DNA of 64,000 nt from an archaeon (GCA_024256265.1 JACGUK010000003.1:62001-126000), one strand, 5' to 3'. Positions 52,917-63,492 are shown, counted from the stretch's first letter. Notes: generated by a model from the sequence alone, not told the origin. Made by a program: numbers and translations.

Positions 52917-54263
52917 TTATAATTGTAGCTTAGCTATTTTAACAGCCATCTTCACGACTTCAACAGCATTTTTTCCAAGAAGTGTGATCATAGGCTCCTT
53001 TCCCCAATCTCCTTTATGATATATTATATCTGGCACCTTGCCTATCTTTTTTACAGCCTGCTCAGCACCCCAAATCATGCTCATGCCTTCTATCTCTTTA
53101 GTCTCAGGAGGCTCTTTCTTTCTATCATAAAAAGAAACGATCAATCCTTGCTCTTTACAAGCCTCTATAAGCCTCTCTGAGTACTTTATGTTCATACCGG
53201 CTCTTATTGAACTATCATACTTCATAACTGTCAGAACGGTTCTTGCTATATGTGATGATGCACCAAATTCAGGACATGATGAAGCTTTTGCACTCTTTCC
53301 AATTCTAACAATACGGCCTGGTATTGCTGCTACATCTATAATGCTATCTGCTAAAGGTAGAGCCATGGCAACATTGGTCTGAGATTCAGGGATCAATTCT
53401 GAGAATTCTTGATGAGATTCTAATATTGCTACTGCTTCTTTGATATTTTCTATCACTTGATACTTCTCAGCCTCATTGTAAAGATGAGCCATAGGATTTA
53501 CAGGTCCACAACCATGACCTATATTAAATCCAAACCTTATAGCTTTAGTTATAAAATCCTTAGCATGCTTTACTGCATCGACTATGCTCTTCCCTTTAGC
53601 CAGTTCTGCTGCAATGGCTGAGGCAAAGCAACAACCTGCCCCATGAGTTGTCTTAGTGCTAATCCTATTTTCTTCAAAGATCTTAAAATCACCATCAAAA
53701 TAAAGAAGATCTAAAGCCTTTTTATCAGAAAAAGCATGACCGCCTTTTATTACTACAGCTTTGGGTCCAAGCTCAGAGATCTTCTTTGCAGCTTCTTTTG
53801 CATCATCCATGGTCTTTATCTTAATTCCTGATATCGTCTCTGCTTCAATAGAGTTGGGCGTTACTATTGTTGCCAAGGGGAAAAGAAATTTGATCAAAGC
53901 ACTTTTAGCATCTAATTCAAGAAGAGTTGCTCCACTCTTTGTAGCCATTACAGGGTCTATCACTAAAGGGAAATTTTGCTTTCTTATTTCATCAGATACA
54001 ACTTCTATTATCTCCTTTTTATGGAGCATGCCTGTCTTTACCACATCTATACCAATATCGCTAACCAAAGCATCTATCTGAGCTTTTATCATGTTTATTG
54101 GTAAATCATGAATCTTTTTGAGTTCTATAGTATTTTGTGCAGTTACAGAAGTTATAACTGTCATACCATAAACGCCTAAAGCTGAGAAGGTCTTCAGATC
54201 AGCCTGTATTCCAGCTCCGCCGTCAGGGTCTGAGCCAGCTATGCTTAAAACTCTTGGAATCAT
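52917..54263 (-). CDS. thiDN: ThiD-ThiN fusion, thiamine phosphate synthesis
   Basis: 448 residues. ThiD kinase (1-260): SIAGSDPDGGAGIQADLK, PVMATKSGATLL and KTTHGAGCCFASAIAAE. ThiN thiamine-phosphate synthase (about 285-448): FGASSHIARTVLTVMKYD and DIIYHKGDWGKEPMI. Phosphorylates HMP-P and joins it to the thiazole. The fusion is the normal archaeal arrangement. No TPP riboswitch is visible upstream. Confidence 0.93.
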   Translation of the reverse strand: MIPRVLSIAGSDPDGGAGIQADLKTFSALGVYGMTVITSVTAQNTIELKKIHDLPINMIKAQIDALVSDIGIDVVKTGMLHKKEIIEVVSDEIRKQNFPLVIDPVMATKSGATLLELDAKSALIKFLFPLATIVTPNSIEAETISGIKIKTMDDAKEAAKKISELGPKAVVIKGGHAFSDKKALDLLYFDGDFKIFEENRISTKTTHGAGCCFASAIAAELAKGKSIVDAVKHAKDFITKAIRFGFNIGHGCGPVNPMAHLYNEAEKYQVIENIKEAVAILESHQEFSELIPESQTNVAMALPLADSIIDVAAIPGRIVRIGKSAKASSCPEFGASSHIARTVLTVMKYDSSIRAGMNIKYSERLIEACKEQGLIVSFYDRKKEPPETKEIEGMSMIWGAEQAVKKIGKVPDIIYHKGDWGKEPMITLLGKNAVEVVKMAVKIAKLQL

Positions 54264-54496
54264 TCCACATCAACCGACTGAGAATGCTAGATTATTATTT
54301 ATAGGACATAGATAAAATGTTTGTATCTTAGTAATTCTGTTATTTGTGGATAATATACCTCTTCTCTTTAGCCTGCTGTTGCTAAATAGCCTATTAGTAT
54401 AACAAAATGAGAGTTAATTTAATTGAACTAATGAAGATTTAGTTAAGCTTTAAGTTTTTAGAAACCTTTATCTTAGAAAACCTAACGTAATAAAAT

Positions 54497-56128
54497 ATGC
54501 CAAAATGGATCTTTGTTACTGGAGGCGTGATGTCAGGCTTAGGTAAGGGTATCGTAACTGCCTCTATAGCAAGACTCCTCACGATGACAGGGTTAAAGGT
54601 CTCAGCCGCAAAGATCGATCCATACTTAAATGTGGATGCTGGCACACTAAACCCTATAGCTCATGGAGAAGTATTCGTCTGTGATGATGGTTCTGAATGT
54701 GATATGGATTTAGGGCATTATGAGAGGTTTCTTGATAAGCCCTTAACACATTATCATAACATTACGAGTGGTCAGGTTTACTTACAAGTTATAAAGGATG
54801 AAAGGAAGGGAAACTATCTTGGACAATGTGTCCAGATAATTCCTCATCTAACGAATGAAATAAAGAGGCGCATAAGGCTCGTTGCTGAAATAGATAATGC
54901 TGAATGTGTGGTTATAGAGTGTGGTGGAACTGTTGGCGATATAGAGGGTTTACCTTTCTTAGAGGCTTTAAGGCAGATGAGGCTTGAGGAAGGGTCTTCC
55001 AACACTCTATTCGTTCATGTAACTTTAGTTCCAGCCTTAGATGTTGTCGGTGAGCAGAAGACCAAGCCTACTCAGCATAGCGTCCAAGAGTTGAGAAGGA
55101 TAGGCATTCAGCCTGATATAATCGTAGCCAGAAGTGAGAAGCCTTTAACAAAGGAGGCGAAGAACAAGATAGCCCTTTTCACCAGCGTAGACTTTAAGAG
55201 CGTAATTTCTAACCCTGACGTTGAATCTATATACATCGTGCCCGAGAATCTTGCCTCTGAAGGAATCGCCTCAACAGTATGTGAGAAGCTTCAGCTGAGC
55301 AATAAAGAGATTCATTGGGGAGAATGGAAGAAAGTATCTGAATCTTTCATCAGAAATAAAGAGGAAGTTCGAATAGCTATGGTCGGCAAATATACAGCAC
55401 TTACAGACAGTTACGTCAGCATAAATCATGCATTGGCTCATGCAGGGGCTCAGTTAGGCTTGAAGGTAAAGGTGAGATGGATTGAGGCTGAAGATTTTGA
55501 GAATCAAGGAGAGTCTTTTGAAGAATTAGAAAAGTATCATGGTGTACTTGTACCAGGAGGTTTTGGAAAAAGAGGAAGTGAGGGGAAGATAATTGTGGCA
55601 AACTATTGTAGAGAGAAAGGAATACCTTATCTAGGCTTATGCTTTGGCTTTCAATTGGCTTTAGTATCCTTTGCAAGGCATGCTTGTGGTTTAGAAAATG
55701 CCAACTCAACAGAGCTCGATCCTAATACTCCTCATCCTGTTATAGACCTATTGCCCGAGCAGAGAGATATAAAGGACTTAGGAGCTACAATGAGGTTAGG
55801 CGGTCATGAAATAAACTTGGTTGAAGGGACTCTTGCTTTTAGATTGTATCAAAGAAAGGTCATAAGAGAAAGGCATAGGCACAGATATGAATTTAATCAG
55901 AACTATAAGGAGACCTTTGAGAGAAATGGGATGGTATTCTCAGGGTTTAGTGATGAAGGCAAAAGAGTTGAAATAATGGAGATTCAAAATCATCCCTTCT
56001 ATCTAGCCACTCAGTACCATGCTGAGTTCATCAGCAGACCTGGCAAGGCAGAGCCTGTATTCTTAGGATTATTGGAAGCATCTCTGAAAAGGAAGTATGC
56101 TATTCATCCTATGGTTGCTCATGCTTAA
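54497..56128 (+). CDS. pyrG: CTP synthase
   Basis: 543 residues. FVTGGVMSGLGKGI (P-loop, 6-19), DPYLNVDAGTLNP, then a glutamine amidotransferase domain with GLCFGFQLA (cysteine near 378) and QYHAEFISRPGKAEP. Converts UTP to CTP. AT-rich promoter directly upstream. Confidence 0.97.
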   Translation: MPKWIFVTGGVMSGLGKGIVTASIARLLTMTGLKVSAAKIDPYLNVDAGTLNPIAHGEVFVCDDGSECDMDLGHYERFLDKPLTHYHNITSGQVYLQVIKDERKGNYLGQCVQIIPHLTNEIKRRIRLVAEIDNAECVVIECGGTVGDIEGLPFLEALRQMRLEEGSSNTLFVHVTLVPALDVVGEQKTKPTQHSVQELRRIGIQPDIIVARSEKPLTKEAKNKIALFTSVDFKSVISNPDVESIYIVPENLASEGIASTVCEKLQLSNKEIHWGEWKKVSESFIRNKEEVRIAMVGKYTALTDSYVSINHALAHAGAQLGLKVKVRWIEAEDFENQGESFEELEKYHGVLVPGGFGKRGSEGKIIVANYCREKGIPYLGLCFGFQLALVSFARHACGLENANSTELDPNTPHPVIDLLPEQRDIKDLGATMRLGGHEINLVEGTLAFRLYQRKVIRERHRHRYEFNQNYKETFERNGMVFSGFSDEGKRVEIMEIQNHPFYLATQYHAEFISRPGKAEPVFLGLLEASLKRKYAIHPMVAHA

Positions 56129-56145
56129 TTTTAACATATTGATAG

Positions 56146-57147
56146 TTAACGCACGATGGGGTACATAGTTACAGCAAGATCGGCTATATCAACATGGCAA
56201 CGACCTATTTTGCTTATTGATGCAAATATAGATGAAAGTCCCGTGAAAACTTCTAGAGGCTGATTAGGGATCGATTTTTCATACTCACTCAGTTTTAGCG
56301 ATAGAGTAGCAAAGAGTTTTACCACTTGCCTAGCATCCTTCACGTCTTTCATCAAAAAAGCCTTTACTGAAAAGTCTTGCATCTTCTCTAAAATCTCTCC
56401 AGACTCTTTAAGCATAATCTTGAGATTATCATTTAAATGGAATTTGGGCAATCCCAACACAGTCTTTGCCATCTCAACAGAAGCATCCCCAATTGTCTCT
56501 AGCAGACTTGACGCAACACGGTAATCCAAGCAATCTATCTGGTTCAATTCAAGCTTATTTAACAGCCTAGAGTCCAAAAGTGCACTTCTGATAAGCCTCA
56601 CTAGAAGAAAGTGAAGTCTATCGACTTCATCATCCCTCTCAGCTACGACTTTGACAAAACGTTCATCACTCTCTATCAAGGAAGTTATAGCATCCTTATG
56701 CATACCTCTTGATATCATATGCATTCTACGAAGGATCTTCTCTGGGGTAAGAGTTGTTGGCTCAAGTAAGAATTGAGTGATCATCGATCGTGCATCCTCC
56801 TCAACTATCTCAAGACCTATTAACTGTCTTACAGCTTTCTTAATCTTTTCTCTATCCTCATAGGTTATCCTTTCTTTACCCTGAATTTTGATTAAATCAT
56901 AGCCTAAAAGATAATTGCCTGTGATCTCGTTTATCAAGTATTCTATGTACTCTGCTGGATATTGTATAGTAATCTCACGTATCGGTTTCTCCTCCTTCTG
57001 AAAAGGGTATATGATAAGAAATCCATCCTTTCTTGCTTCAACTGTAAGGATGCTACCTCTTTTCACCATGTTCTGCTTTACCCATTCTTTTGGTAGGGAT
57101 ATAAGAAGGGTCCCACCACCCATCTCTTGAACCTTACGTACTTCCAT
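56146..57147 (-). CDS. AbrB-PhoU-type phosphate regulator
   Basis: 333 residues. SpoVT/AbrB-like DNA-binding start (GGGTLLISLPKEWVKQ and GSILTVEARKDG, 10-45), then two PhoU-like helical repeats (about 115-330; RMHMISRGMHKDAI, RDDEVDRLHFLLVRL). A common archaeal regulator class, presumed to act in phosphate or related transport control. No transporter lies nearby. Confidence 0.85.
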   Translation of the reverse strand: MEVRKVQEMGGGTLLISLPKEWVKQNMVKRGSILTVEARKDGFLIIYPFQKEEKPIREITIQYPAEYIEYLINEITGNYLLGYDLIKIQGKERITYEDREKIKKAVRQLIGLEIVEEDARSMITQFLLEPTTLTPEKILRRMHMISRGMHKDAITSLIESDERFVKVVAERDDEVDRLHFLLVRLIRSALLDSRLLNKLELNQIDCLDYRVASSLLETIGDASVEMAKTVLGLPKFHLNDNLKIMLKESGEILEKMQDFSVKAFLMKDVKDARQVVKLFATLSLKLSEYEKSIPNQPLEVFTGLSSIFASISKIGRCHVDIADLAVTMYPIVR

Positions 57148-57345
57148 GCTTACACCAGCTTACTATAATGCTCTATATAGATAAACATTTTAAGCTTATA
57201 TGCTATATTAATACTCGTTTCTCCCATTTAATCGAAATTCACCTAAGATTTAGGCTCAATTAGATCAGCTAAATAAATAGAAGTCTAGAGGGATTTATTC
57301 TATCTATAGATTAATTTAATAAAAAGGATTAATTCTTATCAGGCT

Positions 57346-58251
57346 ATGGAGGCTTCAGCCTTTTCTCCATCACATATAACTGGATTCTTTGAAATCGTGG
57401 ATGAGCAACCTGAACCAGTTTTAAAAGGATCAAGAGGTGCGGGCATATCCTTAAGCAAAGGTGTAAAGACTCATGTGAAGATGATAGAATCATCAAATCC
57501 TAAGTTAGAAGTTAGTGTGAATGGCAAAACTTTGAAATCAACTCAACTCACAAGATATGTGATAGATGCCTTTTTACCTAAAAGTGATAGAAAATACTCT
57601 ATTTTTGTTGATCATGATATGCAAGTACCTATGGGCTCAGGTTTTGGCTCTAGTGGAGCTTGTGCCCTAGGCTTATCATTAGCCCTTAACGAAGCTTTAG
57701 GGATTGGTCTATCAAAGTTTGAAGCCACGTGTATTGCTCATAAAGCTGAGATAAAGTGTAAGACTGGATTAGGTACTGTTATAGCTGAAACTTATGGTGG
57801 ATTTGAAGTTAGGGTTAAAGCTGGAGCTCCAAGTATAGGAGAAATAAAGCAGATTCCCATAGGCAATGATTACTTAGTTATATGTTTAAGCCTTGGTCCA
57901 ATTTCTACTAAAGCTATATTAAGCAATAAGAGCTTGCGTGGTCGCATAAATGAAGCTGGTAAAGGATTGGTCGATCGTTTGATATCAGAGCCAAGCCCTG
58001 AAAATTTTATGATTTTATCGAGAGAATTCTCTGATTCGCTTAACATCTTCACCGATAGAATGAAGAAGGTTTTGAATGAGGTTGATGATCATGGCTTTTT
58101 ATGTAGCATGGCTATGATAGGTGAAACTATCTTCTCTTTTACAAAAAAGAGTGAGGCAGAAGAGCTAGTTAAGATATTTCATAAGAATGCAAGATCAAAT
58201 GACTATGTAATTTTTTGCTCTATCGATAAGGAGGGGGCTAGACTTCTATGA
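57346..58251 (+). CDS. Pantoate kinase (GHMP family)
   Basis: 301 residues. PSHITGFFEIVD at the start and PMGSGFGSSGACALGLSLALNEA (ATP loop, about 97-119). The archaeal CoA route uses pantoate kinase plus phosphopantothenate synthetase in place of PanC and CoaA. First gene of the CoA operon, overlapping the next by 4 nt. Confidence 0.92.
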   Translation: MEASAFSPSHITGFFEIVDEQPEPVLKGSRGAGISLSKGVKTHVKMIESSNPKLEVSVNGKTLKSTQLTRYVIDAFLPKSDRKYSIFVDHDMQVPMGSGFGSSGACALGLSLALNEALGIGLSKFEATCIAHKAEIKCKTGLGTVIAETYGGFEVRVKAGAPSIGEIKQIPIGNDYLVICLSLGPISTKAILSNKSLRGRINEAGKGLVDRLISEPSPENFMILSREFSDSLNIFTDRMKKVLNEVDDHGFLCSMAMIGETIFSFTKKSEAEELVKIFHKNARSNDYVIFCSIDKEGARLL

Positions 58252-59060
58252 AGGAAGAGATAGAGATTCCTCAAGACCATCCAAGGGCTGATTCTTTAAG
58301 GATTCGTGAAAAGCTTGTCTCGAATTATAGACTTGGTATAGTTGTCCCTCAAGGTTTGATAGCCCATGGGAGAGGGGAAGCCTTCGACTACCTTCTTGGT
58401 GAAAGGACGATAAAACCTGCCTTTAAGGCAATAACTGCTGCAGGAGCAGCCATGCTTCTTGCTAAGCATCCTGTAATATCTGTCAATGGCAATTCCTCAG
58501 CCTTAGCTGCTAAAGAGCTGGTAGAGCTAGCTAATATTACTGGGAGTAAGATCGAAGTAAACCTATTTTACCGCTCTCTTGAAAGGGAGATAGCTATAGA
58601 AAAGGCTTTGATGAATGCTGGAGCAAAGGAAGTTCTAGGCATTGGGAATAAAGCATCTGCAAGGATACCAGAGCTAAGTAGCGAGCGTAGGAAAGTAGAC
58701 GTGAGAGGCATATACTCTGCAGATTTAGTGTTAGTCCCATTAGAAGATGGCGATAGAACAGAAGCCCTTAGGAAGATGGGAAAGAATGTTATAGCTATAG
58801 ATCTTAACCCCCTCTCACGCACAGCATGCTATGCATCTATCACTATAGTAGACAATATAGTCCGAGCCCTTCCTTTGCTAATAGATGAAGTTCAAAGGCT
58901 AAAGATCAAAGATAAAAAAGAGCTCTGGAGGATCATTAAAAGGTTCGATAATGAGAAGAACTTAGGAGATTGCATCAGATTCATGGCAAAAAGGTTGATG
59001 GAGATTAAAAAGAGAAAATCAATTTATCCAGAAGCCTTAGAAAGATTATTAAAATTCTAA
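58248..59060 (+). CDS. 4-phosphopantoate-beta-alanine ligase
   Basis: 270 residues, archaeal phosphopantothenate synthetase. HPRADSLRIREKLV at the start, AHGRGEAFDYLLGE, and LVPLEDGDRTEALRKMGK followed by IDLNPLSRTA. Joins 4-phosphopantoate and beta-alanine. Confidence 0.92.
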   Translation: MKEEIEIPQDHPRADSLRIREKLVSNYRLGIVVPQGLIAHGRGEAFDYLLGERTIKPAFKAITAAGAAMLLAKHPVISVNGNSSALAAKELVELANITGSKIEVNLFYRSLEREIAIEKALMNAGAKEVLGIGNKASARIPELSSERRKVDVRGIYSADLVLVPLEDGDRTEALRKMGKNVIAIDLNPLSRTACYASITIVDNIVRALPLLIDEVQRLKIKDKKELWRIIKRFDNEKNLGDCIRFMAKRLMEIKKRKSIYPEALERLLKF

Positions 59061-59086
59061 TTTATCAACGAGGTAAATTCGAGCTT

Positions 59087-60241
59087 ATGTCCATGAATTA
59101 TAAAGGATTAGAAAAATATACTGTTTTGAGATTAATTAAAGATTATTTGAAAGAGGATTTGACCTATAATTCTGGAAGAATTTTTGGCTCTATGTGCACT
59201 TCCCCTCATTCCTTTGCGAAGAAAATCTTCATCAAAGCCATAGAAAAGAATCTTGGAGATGCAGGTCTCTTTCCCGGGACGATGAAGCTTGAGCAGGAGG
59301 CTATAAGAATGATAGGCTCATTGCTCTCAAAACAAGATGCATCAGGGTACATAGTCTCAGGAGGAACTGAAGCGAACTTGATGGCTATGTGGGCTGCAAG
59401 GAATTTAGCTAAAAAAGATAGACCTGAAGTCATTGCTCCAAAATCAGCTCATTTTTCATTTGATAAAGCTGCAGACTTACTTGGGCTAAAGTTAGTAAAA
59501 ATTGAACTTGATGAGAATTTTCAAGTTAACACAAAAGCTGTGAAGGAGGCTATCAATAGAAATACAATAGCCATAGTAGGTATGGCAGGATCGACCGAAT
59601 TGGGGGTTGTAGACCCTATATCAGAGCTATCAGAGATAGCTTTGGATAATGGTATATATCTTCATATAGATGCATCTTTTGGGGGCTTTGTATTACCATT
59701 CTTGAGGGATATTGGTTATAATATTCCAGAATTTGACTTCAATTTAAAAGGAGTTTGCTCTATTACCATCGATTCTCATAAGATGGGACTTGCCCCTATA
59801 CCAGCCGGTGGGATACTATTCAGAGATTCAGAGTCTATAAAATCTGTGAGCATAAGAGTTCCGTATCTCTCAGGAGGAGAAATAACTCAAGGTACGATTT
59901 TAGGCACAAGGTCTGGTGCATCAGCAGTAGCTGTGTGGGCTCTCCTCAAACATATGGGTAGGGAAGGTTACCAGAAAGTGGTGAAGAGGTGCATGGATTT
60001 AACGAATATGATCGTAAGAAGGGTTAAAAAGTCGAAGAAGGTTTATTTGATCATAAATCCTATTATGAACATAGTGGGTTTAGCCTCTCATTCTTTGGAG
60101 CCTAAGCAATTGGCAGATGGATTAAGGAGAAGAGGATGGGCTGTCTCATTCACTCCAACTCATATAAGGTTGGTAATAATGCCTCATATTAAGAAGAAGC
60201 ATATTATAAGATTCTTGTCAGATCTGGAAGAATTGGCTTAA
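59087..60241 (+). CDS. mfnA: PLP decarboxylase MfnA-type (aspartate/tyrosine)
   Basis: 384 residues. GRIFGSMCTSPH, SGGTEANLMAMWAAR, HIDASFGGFVLPF and the PLP lysine in IDSHKMGLAP (about 232). The family decarboxylates L-aspartate to beta-alanine for CoA and L-tyrosine for methanofuran. In this CoA operon the aspartate role is most likely. Confidence 0.92.
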   Translation: MSMNYKGLEKYTVLRLIKDYLKEDLTYNSGRIFGSMCTSPHSFAKKIFIKAIEKNLGDAGLFPGTMKLEQEAIRMIGSLLSKQDASGYIVSGGTEANLMAMWAARNLAKKDRPEVIAPKSAHFSFDKAADLLGLKLVKIELDENFQVNTKAVKEAINRNTIAIVGMAGSTELGVVDPISELSEIALDNGIYLHIDASFGGFVLPFLRDIGYNIPEFDFNLKGVCSITIDSHKMGLAPIPAGGILFRDSESIKSVSIRVPYLSGGEITQGTILGTRSGASAVAVWALLKHMGREGYQKVVKRCMDLTNMIVRRVKKSKKVYLIINPIMNIVGLASHSLEPKQLADGLRRRGWAVSFTPTHIRLVIMPHIKKKHIIRFLSDLEELA

Positions 60242-60253
60242 GGATGATGAAGA

Positions 60254-61117
60254 ATGGAGAAAGGAAAGCTAAGGATTGAGGATATAGTGATGATGAAAGG
60301 AAAAAGGAAGATTGCTATGATTACTGCATATGATTATCCTACAGCTCTTCTTGCAGATAAGGCTGGCATAGATATCATACTTGTTGGCGATACTTGTAGC
60401 ATGGTAGTATTAGGATACGACTCAACCTTACCTATAACTATGGATGAAATGATTTATCATTGTAAGGCTGTGAAGAGAGGAGTGAAGCATGCCCTAATAG
60501 TTGGGGATATGCCCTTTATGTCCTTTAATGTGAATAAAGAAGACTCTATAAGAAATGCAGGTCGATTCATAAAAGAAGGAGGTTGTGATGCTGTAAAGCT
60601 TGAAGGTGGGATCATCATAAAGGATACTGTCAAAGCTATAAATGATGCAGGAATTCCTGTGATGGGGCATGTCGGACTTGCTCCACAGACAGCAACTTTT
60701 TTGAGCGGTTATAAAGTTCAAGGAAAAGAGGCAATAAAAGCCATGAAGATAATTCAAGATGCAAAGGCTATCGAAGATTCAGGAGCCTTCTCTATAGTTC
60801 TTGAATCTTTAACATCTGAAGTTGCAAAGATAATTACTCATGAATTGAGCATCCCAACGATTGGCATAGGCGCAGGTCTAGACTGTGATGGACAAGTACT
60901 TGTTTTACATGATCTTCTCGGCTTATTCGATAAATTCACACCAAAGTTTGTAAAAAAGTATGCCAATTTGAGCGAAGAGATTCTTAAAGCTTTAGAGACA
61001 TATAGAGATGAAGTCCAGAAAGGAATATTTCCTGATGACCAACATTCCTATCATATGGATAAAGCTGAGTTTGATAAGCTTCAAGAAATGCTCAAGAAAA
61101 GCTATGGCAATAGGTAA
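60254..61117 (+). CDS. panB: 3-methyl-2-oxobutanoate hydroxymethyltransferase
   Basis: 287 residues. MITAYDYPTALLADKAGID, VGDTCSMVVLGYDSTLPITMDEM, DMPFMSF, KLEGG and GHVGLAPQ are all PanB signatures. Makes ketopantoate, the step before pantoate. Confidence 0.96.
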   Translation: MEKGKLRIEDIVMMKGKRKIAMITAYDYPTALLADKAGIDIILVGDTCSMVVLGYDSTLPITMDEMIYHCKAVKRGVKHALIVGDMPFMSFNVNKEDSIRNAGRFIKEGGCDAVKLEGGIIIKDTVKAINDAGIPVMGHVGLAPQTATFLSGYKVQGKEAIKAMKIIQDAKAIEDSGAFSIVLESLTSEVAKIITHELSIPTIGIGAGLDCDGQVLVLHDLLGLFDKFTPKFVKKYANLSEEILKALETYRDEVQKGIFPDDQHSYHMDKAEFDKLQEMLKKSYGNR

Positions 61118-61123
61118 TATAAA

Positions 61124-62374
61124 ATGAGTACTCATCCTTCTAAGGATATAATTGGTACAAAGGGAGAGGAGCTGAAAGGGAAAAAAATAGCTTTATGCAT
61201 AACTAGTAGCATAGCTGCATCTGAGTGCCCGAAGATAGCCCGTGAGCTTATGAGACATGGAGCCGAAGTTTATACAGTAATGTCAAAAAAAGCTCAAGAA
61301 ATAATACACCCAAATTTAATGGAATGGGCTACAGGAAATCCTGTAGTAACGGAATTGACTGGTAAGATAGAGCATGTATCCTTGGCTGGAATTCATGAAA
61401 ATAAAGTCGATTTGATTCTAGTTTCTCCTTCTACTGCAAATACTATAAGCAAGATTGCATGTGGCATAGATGATACTCCTGTCACTACAGTTGTATCAAC
61501 AGCTTTTGGTTCTAAGATACCCATTATCATAGTACCGGCTATGCATGAGTCTTTATACTATCATCCAATAGTTATTGAGAACATAAAGAAGCTAGAATCA
61601 TTGGGTGTTGAGTTCATCAATCCTAGAATAGAGGAAGGAAAGGCAAAGATGGCAAGCTTGGATGATATAGTTGAAGTAGTCATAAGAAGATTGTCTATTA
61701 AAAGTATGAGGGGGATTAAAATGCTTGTTACTGCTGGTCCAACTTTAGAATACATAGATCCTATAAGGATCATAACGAACAAGAGTTCAGGAAAGATGGG
61801 AGTTGCCATCGCTAATGAAGCTTTAAGGAGAGGAGCAGATGTTACCTTGATATACGGTCATGGTATAGTATCTCCTCCTCAAGGTGCAAGAGTTATAAGT
61901 GTTGAGACTACTGAAGAGATGTATAATGAAGTTATTTCTGAGCTCAAGGCTAAAGATTATAATGTATTAATAGCTACAAGTGCTGTTACAGATTTTATTC
62001 CTGAGAAAAAGTATGATTACAAATTGCCTAGTAGAGAGATTCATGAATTAAGTATAAAGCTTAAGCCTCTACCAAAGATGATAGATAAAGTTAAGGAATT
62101 GTCTCTAAAAACATTCTTAGTAGCCTTTAAAGCAGATTATGGATTATCTGATGAGGAGCTTATTGATAGTGCTTATGGGCTTCTAAAAGCATCTAATGCT
62201 GATCTAGTTGTAGCAAATGATGTAAGTAGGAAAGGCTCTGGCTTTAGAGTTGATACGAATGAAGTATTCATAGTAGATAGGGCTCGCAATGCTATTCATA
62301 TTCCTCTCTCTTCAAAGCAAGCTATAGCGAGTAATTTACTTGATATAATCATAAAGAGTATGAAAGAAAAGTAA
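61124..62374 (+). CDS. coaBC: Bifunctional CoaBC
   Basis: 416 residues. N-terminal FMN decarboxylase (CITSSIAASECPKIARELMRHGA; PAMHESLYYHP) and C-terminal cysteine ligase (VTAGPTLEYIDPIRIITNKSSGKMG). Adds cysteine to phosphopantothenate and decarboxylates it. Last gene of the operon. Confidence 0.95.
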   Translation: MSTHPSKDIIGTKGEELKGKKIALCITSSIAASECPKIARELMRHGAEVYTVMSKKAQEIIHPNLMEWATGNPVVTELTGKIEHVSLAGIHENKVDLILVSPSTANTISKIACGIDDTPVTTVVSTAFGSKIPIIIVPAMHESLYYHPIVIENIKKLESLGVEFINPRIEEGKAKMASLDDIVEVVIRRLSIKSMRGIKMLVTAGPTLEYIDPIRIITNKSSGKMGVAIANEALRRGADVTLIYGHGIVSPPQGARVISVETTEEMYNEVISELKAKDYNVLIATSAVTDFIPEKKYDYKLPSREIHELSIKLKPLPKMIDKVKELSLKTFLVAFKADYGLSDEELIDSAYGLLKASNADLVVANDVSRKGSGFRVDTNEVFIVDRARNAIHIPLSSKQAIASNLLDIIIKSMKEK

Positions 62375-62421
62375 TCCAATCACCAAAATAAGGAGACTTC
62401 ATAATTCTTAACTTATTTTGC

Positions 62422-63492
62422 TTACCCAACTATCAAGAGCTCTTTTGGAAAATTTGTGAAGGGCTTTGCTCTTTTTGATACCAATATAGTGTCCTCTACT
62501 CTAATTCCAAATTTATTTGGCATATATACGCCAGGCTCTACAGTTACAACATCATTCTTTTTTAGAACTTCTTTACCATTCATCCTTAACCAAGGAGGCT
62601 CATGGACATCTAAACCTACACCATGCCCTGTACCATGAATAAAGAACTTACCATATTTCTCATCAATTATATCTCTTACCTTTTTATCAACTTCTCCAGT
62701 AACAACATCTGGCTTTGTTGATCTTATGCCCTCTTCCTGGGCAGATTTGACTATTTCATAAACTCTTTTTACTTCATCATCAACTCTTCTTACAGCAAAA
62801 GTTCTAGTAGTATCAACTACATAACCATTAAACCTTATCACTAGATCGATGATAACAACATCTCCATCTGAAAATCTTCTATCTGTCAAATCTGCATGAG
62901 GGAAGGCTGAGTTAGGTCCTGATGCAACTATTATAGGGTTTTGAGTGGAAGCATAAGATGGTATATCACAATTGGACGCTATGATTTTAGCTAATAGCTC
63001 AGCTGCCAGCTCCCTCTCTCTGATTCTAGGTCTAATAAGAGTTGATGCATAATCATACAATTTGTCTGCTATCTTACCAGCTTGAGCAATATTATATATC
63101 TCATCCTCATCCTTAATCCTTCTCACAGAATAGAATAGTTCTGGGTTAAATATGGCATCTTTTTTTAGAGCTTTCTTAATGGCAAATTGTAAAGGCATAT
63201 TCACATCATCAAAGCATACTTTGCCCTTAGAGCCAATATGCTCTAAAACTAAATCCTTTAAGCTCTCCCCCATTTTACTAATGATTACATCACAATCCTT
63301 TGCATGCTTTTTCGCTCTCTCACCCTCTAAAGGGTTTGTTAGTAGGGTAGTGCCATCCTCTCTTATGATGACAGTTCCATTGCCCCAAAAGCCAGTGGTA
63401 TAAAATACGTTTTGAGGAGTGGCTGAAGCCACTATTGCACAGCCATTCTTCCTTGCAGCTTCTAAGAGCGCCGCTCTTCTTTTTTTGAACAT
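62422..63492 (-). CDS. M24-family aminopeptidase P/Xaa-Pro dipeptidase
   Basis: 356 residues. Creatinase-like N-domain, then pita-bread metallopeptidase: DLVIRFNGYVVDTTR (two aspartates), HGTGHGVGLDVHEPP (histidine), TVEPGVY and GIRVEDT (glutamates). Convergent with coaBC. Confidence 0.92.
   Translation of the reverse strand: MFKKRRAALLEAARKNGCAIVASATPQNVFYTTGFWGNGTVIIREDGTTLLTNPLEGERAKKHAKDCDVIISKMGESLKDLVLEHIGSKGKVCFDDVNMPLQFAIKKALKKDAIFNPELFYSVRRIKDEDEIYNIAQAGKIADKLYDYASTLIRPRIRERELAAELLAKIIASNCDIPSYASTQNPIIVASGPNSAFPHADLTDRRFSDGDVVIIDLVIRFNGYVVDTTRTFAVRRVDDEVKRVYEIVKSAQEEGIRSTKPDVVTGEVDKKVRDIIDEKYGKFFIHGTGHGVGLDVHEPPWLRMNGKEVLKKNDVVTVEPGVYMPNKFGIRVEDTILVSKRAKPFTNFPKELLIVG

Noticed and set aside
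54264..54496. Possible TPP riboswitch before thiDN.
   Set aside because: No CUGAGA or thi-box pairing seen; only AT-rich promoter-like sequence.
55416..55709. Open frames opposite pyrG and many similar frames opposite or inside other genes.
   Set aside because: They lie on the other strand or another frame of well-identified genes and encode low-complexity, unconserved-looking peptides.
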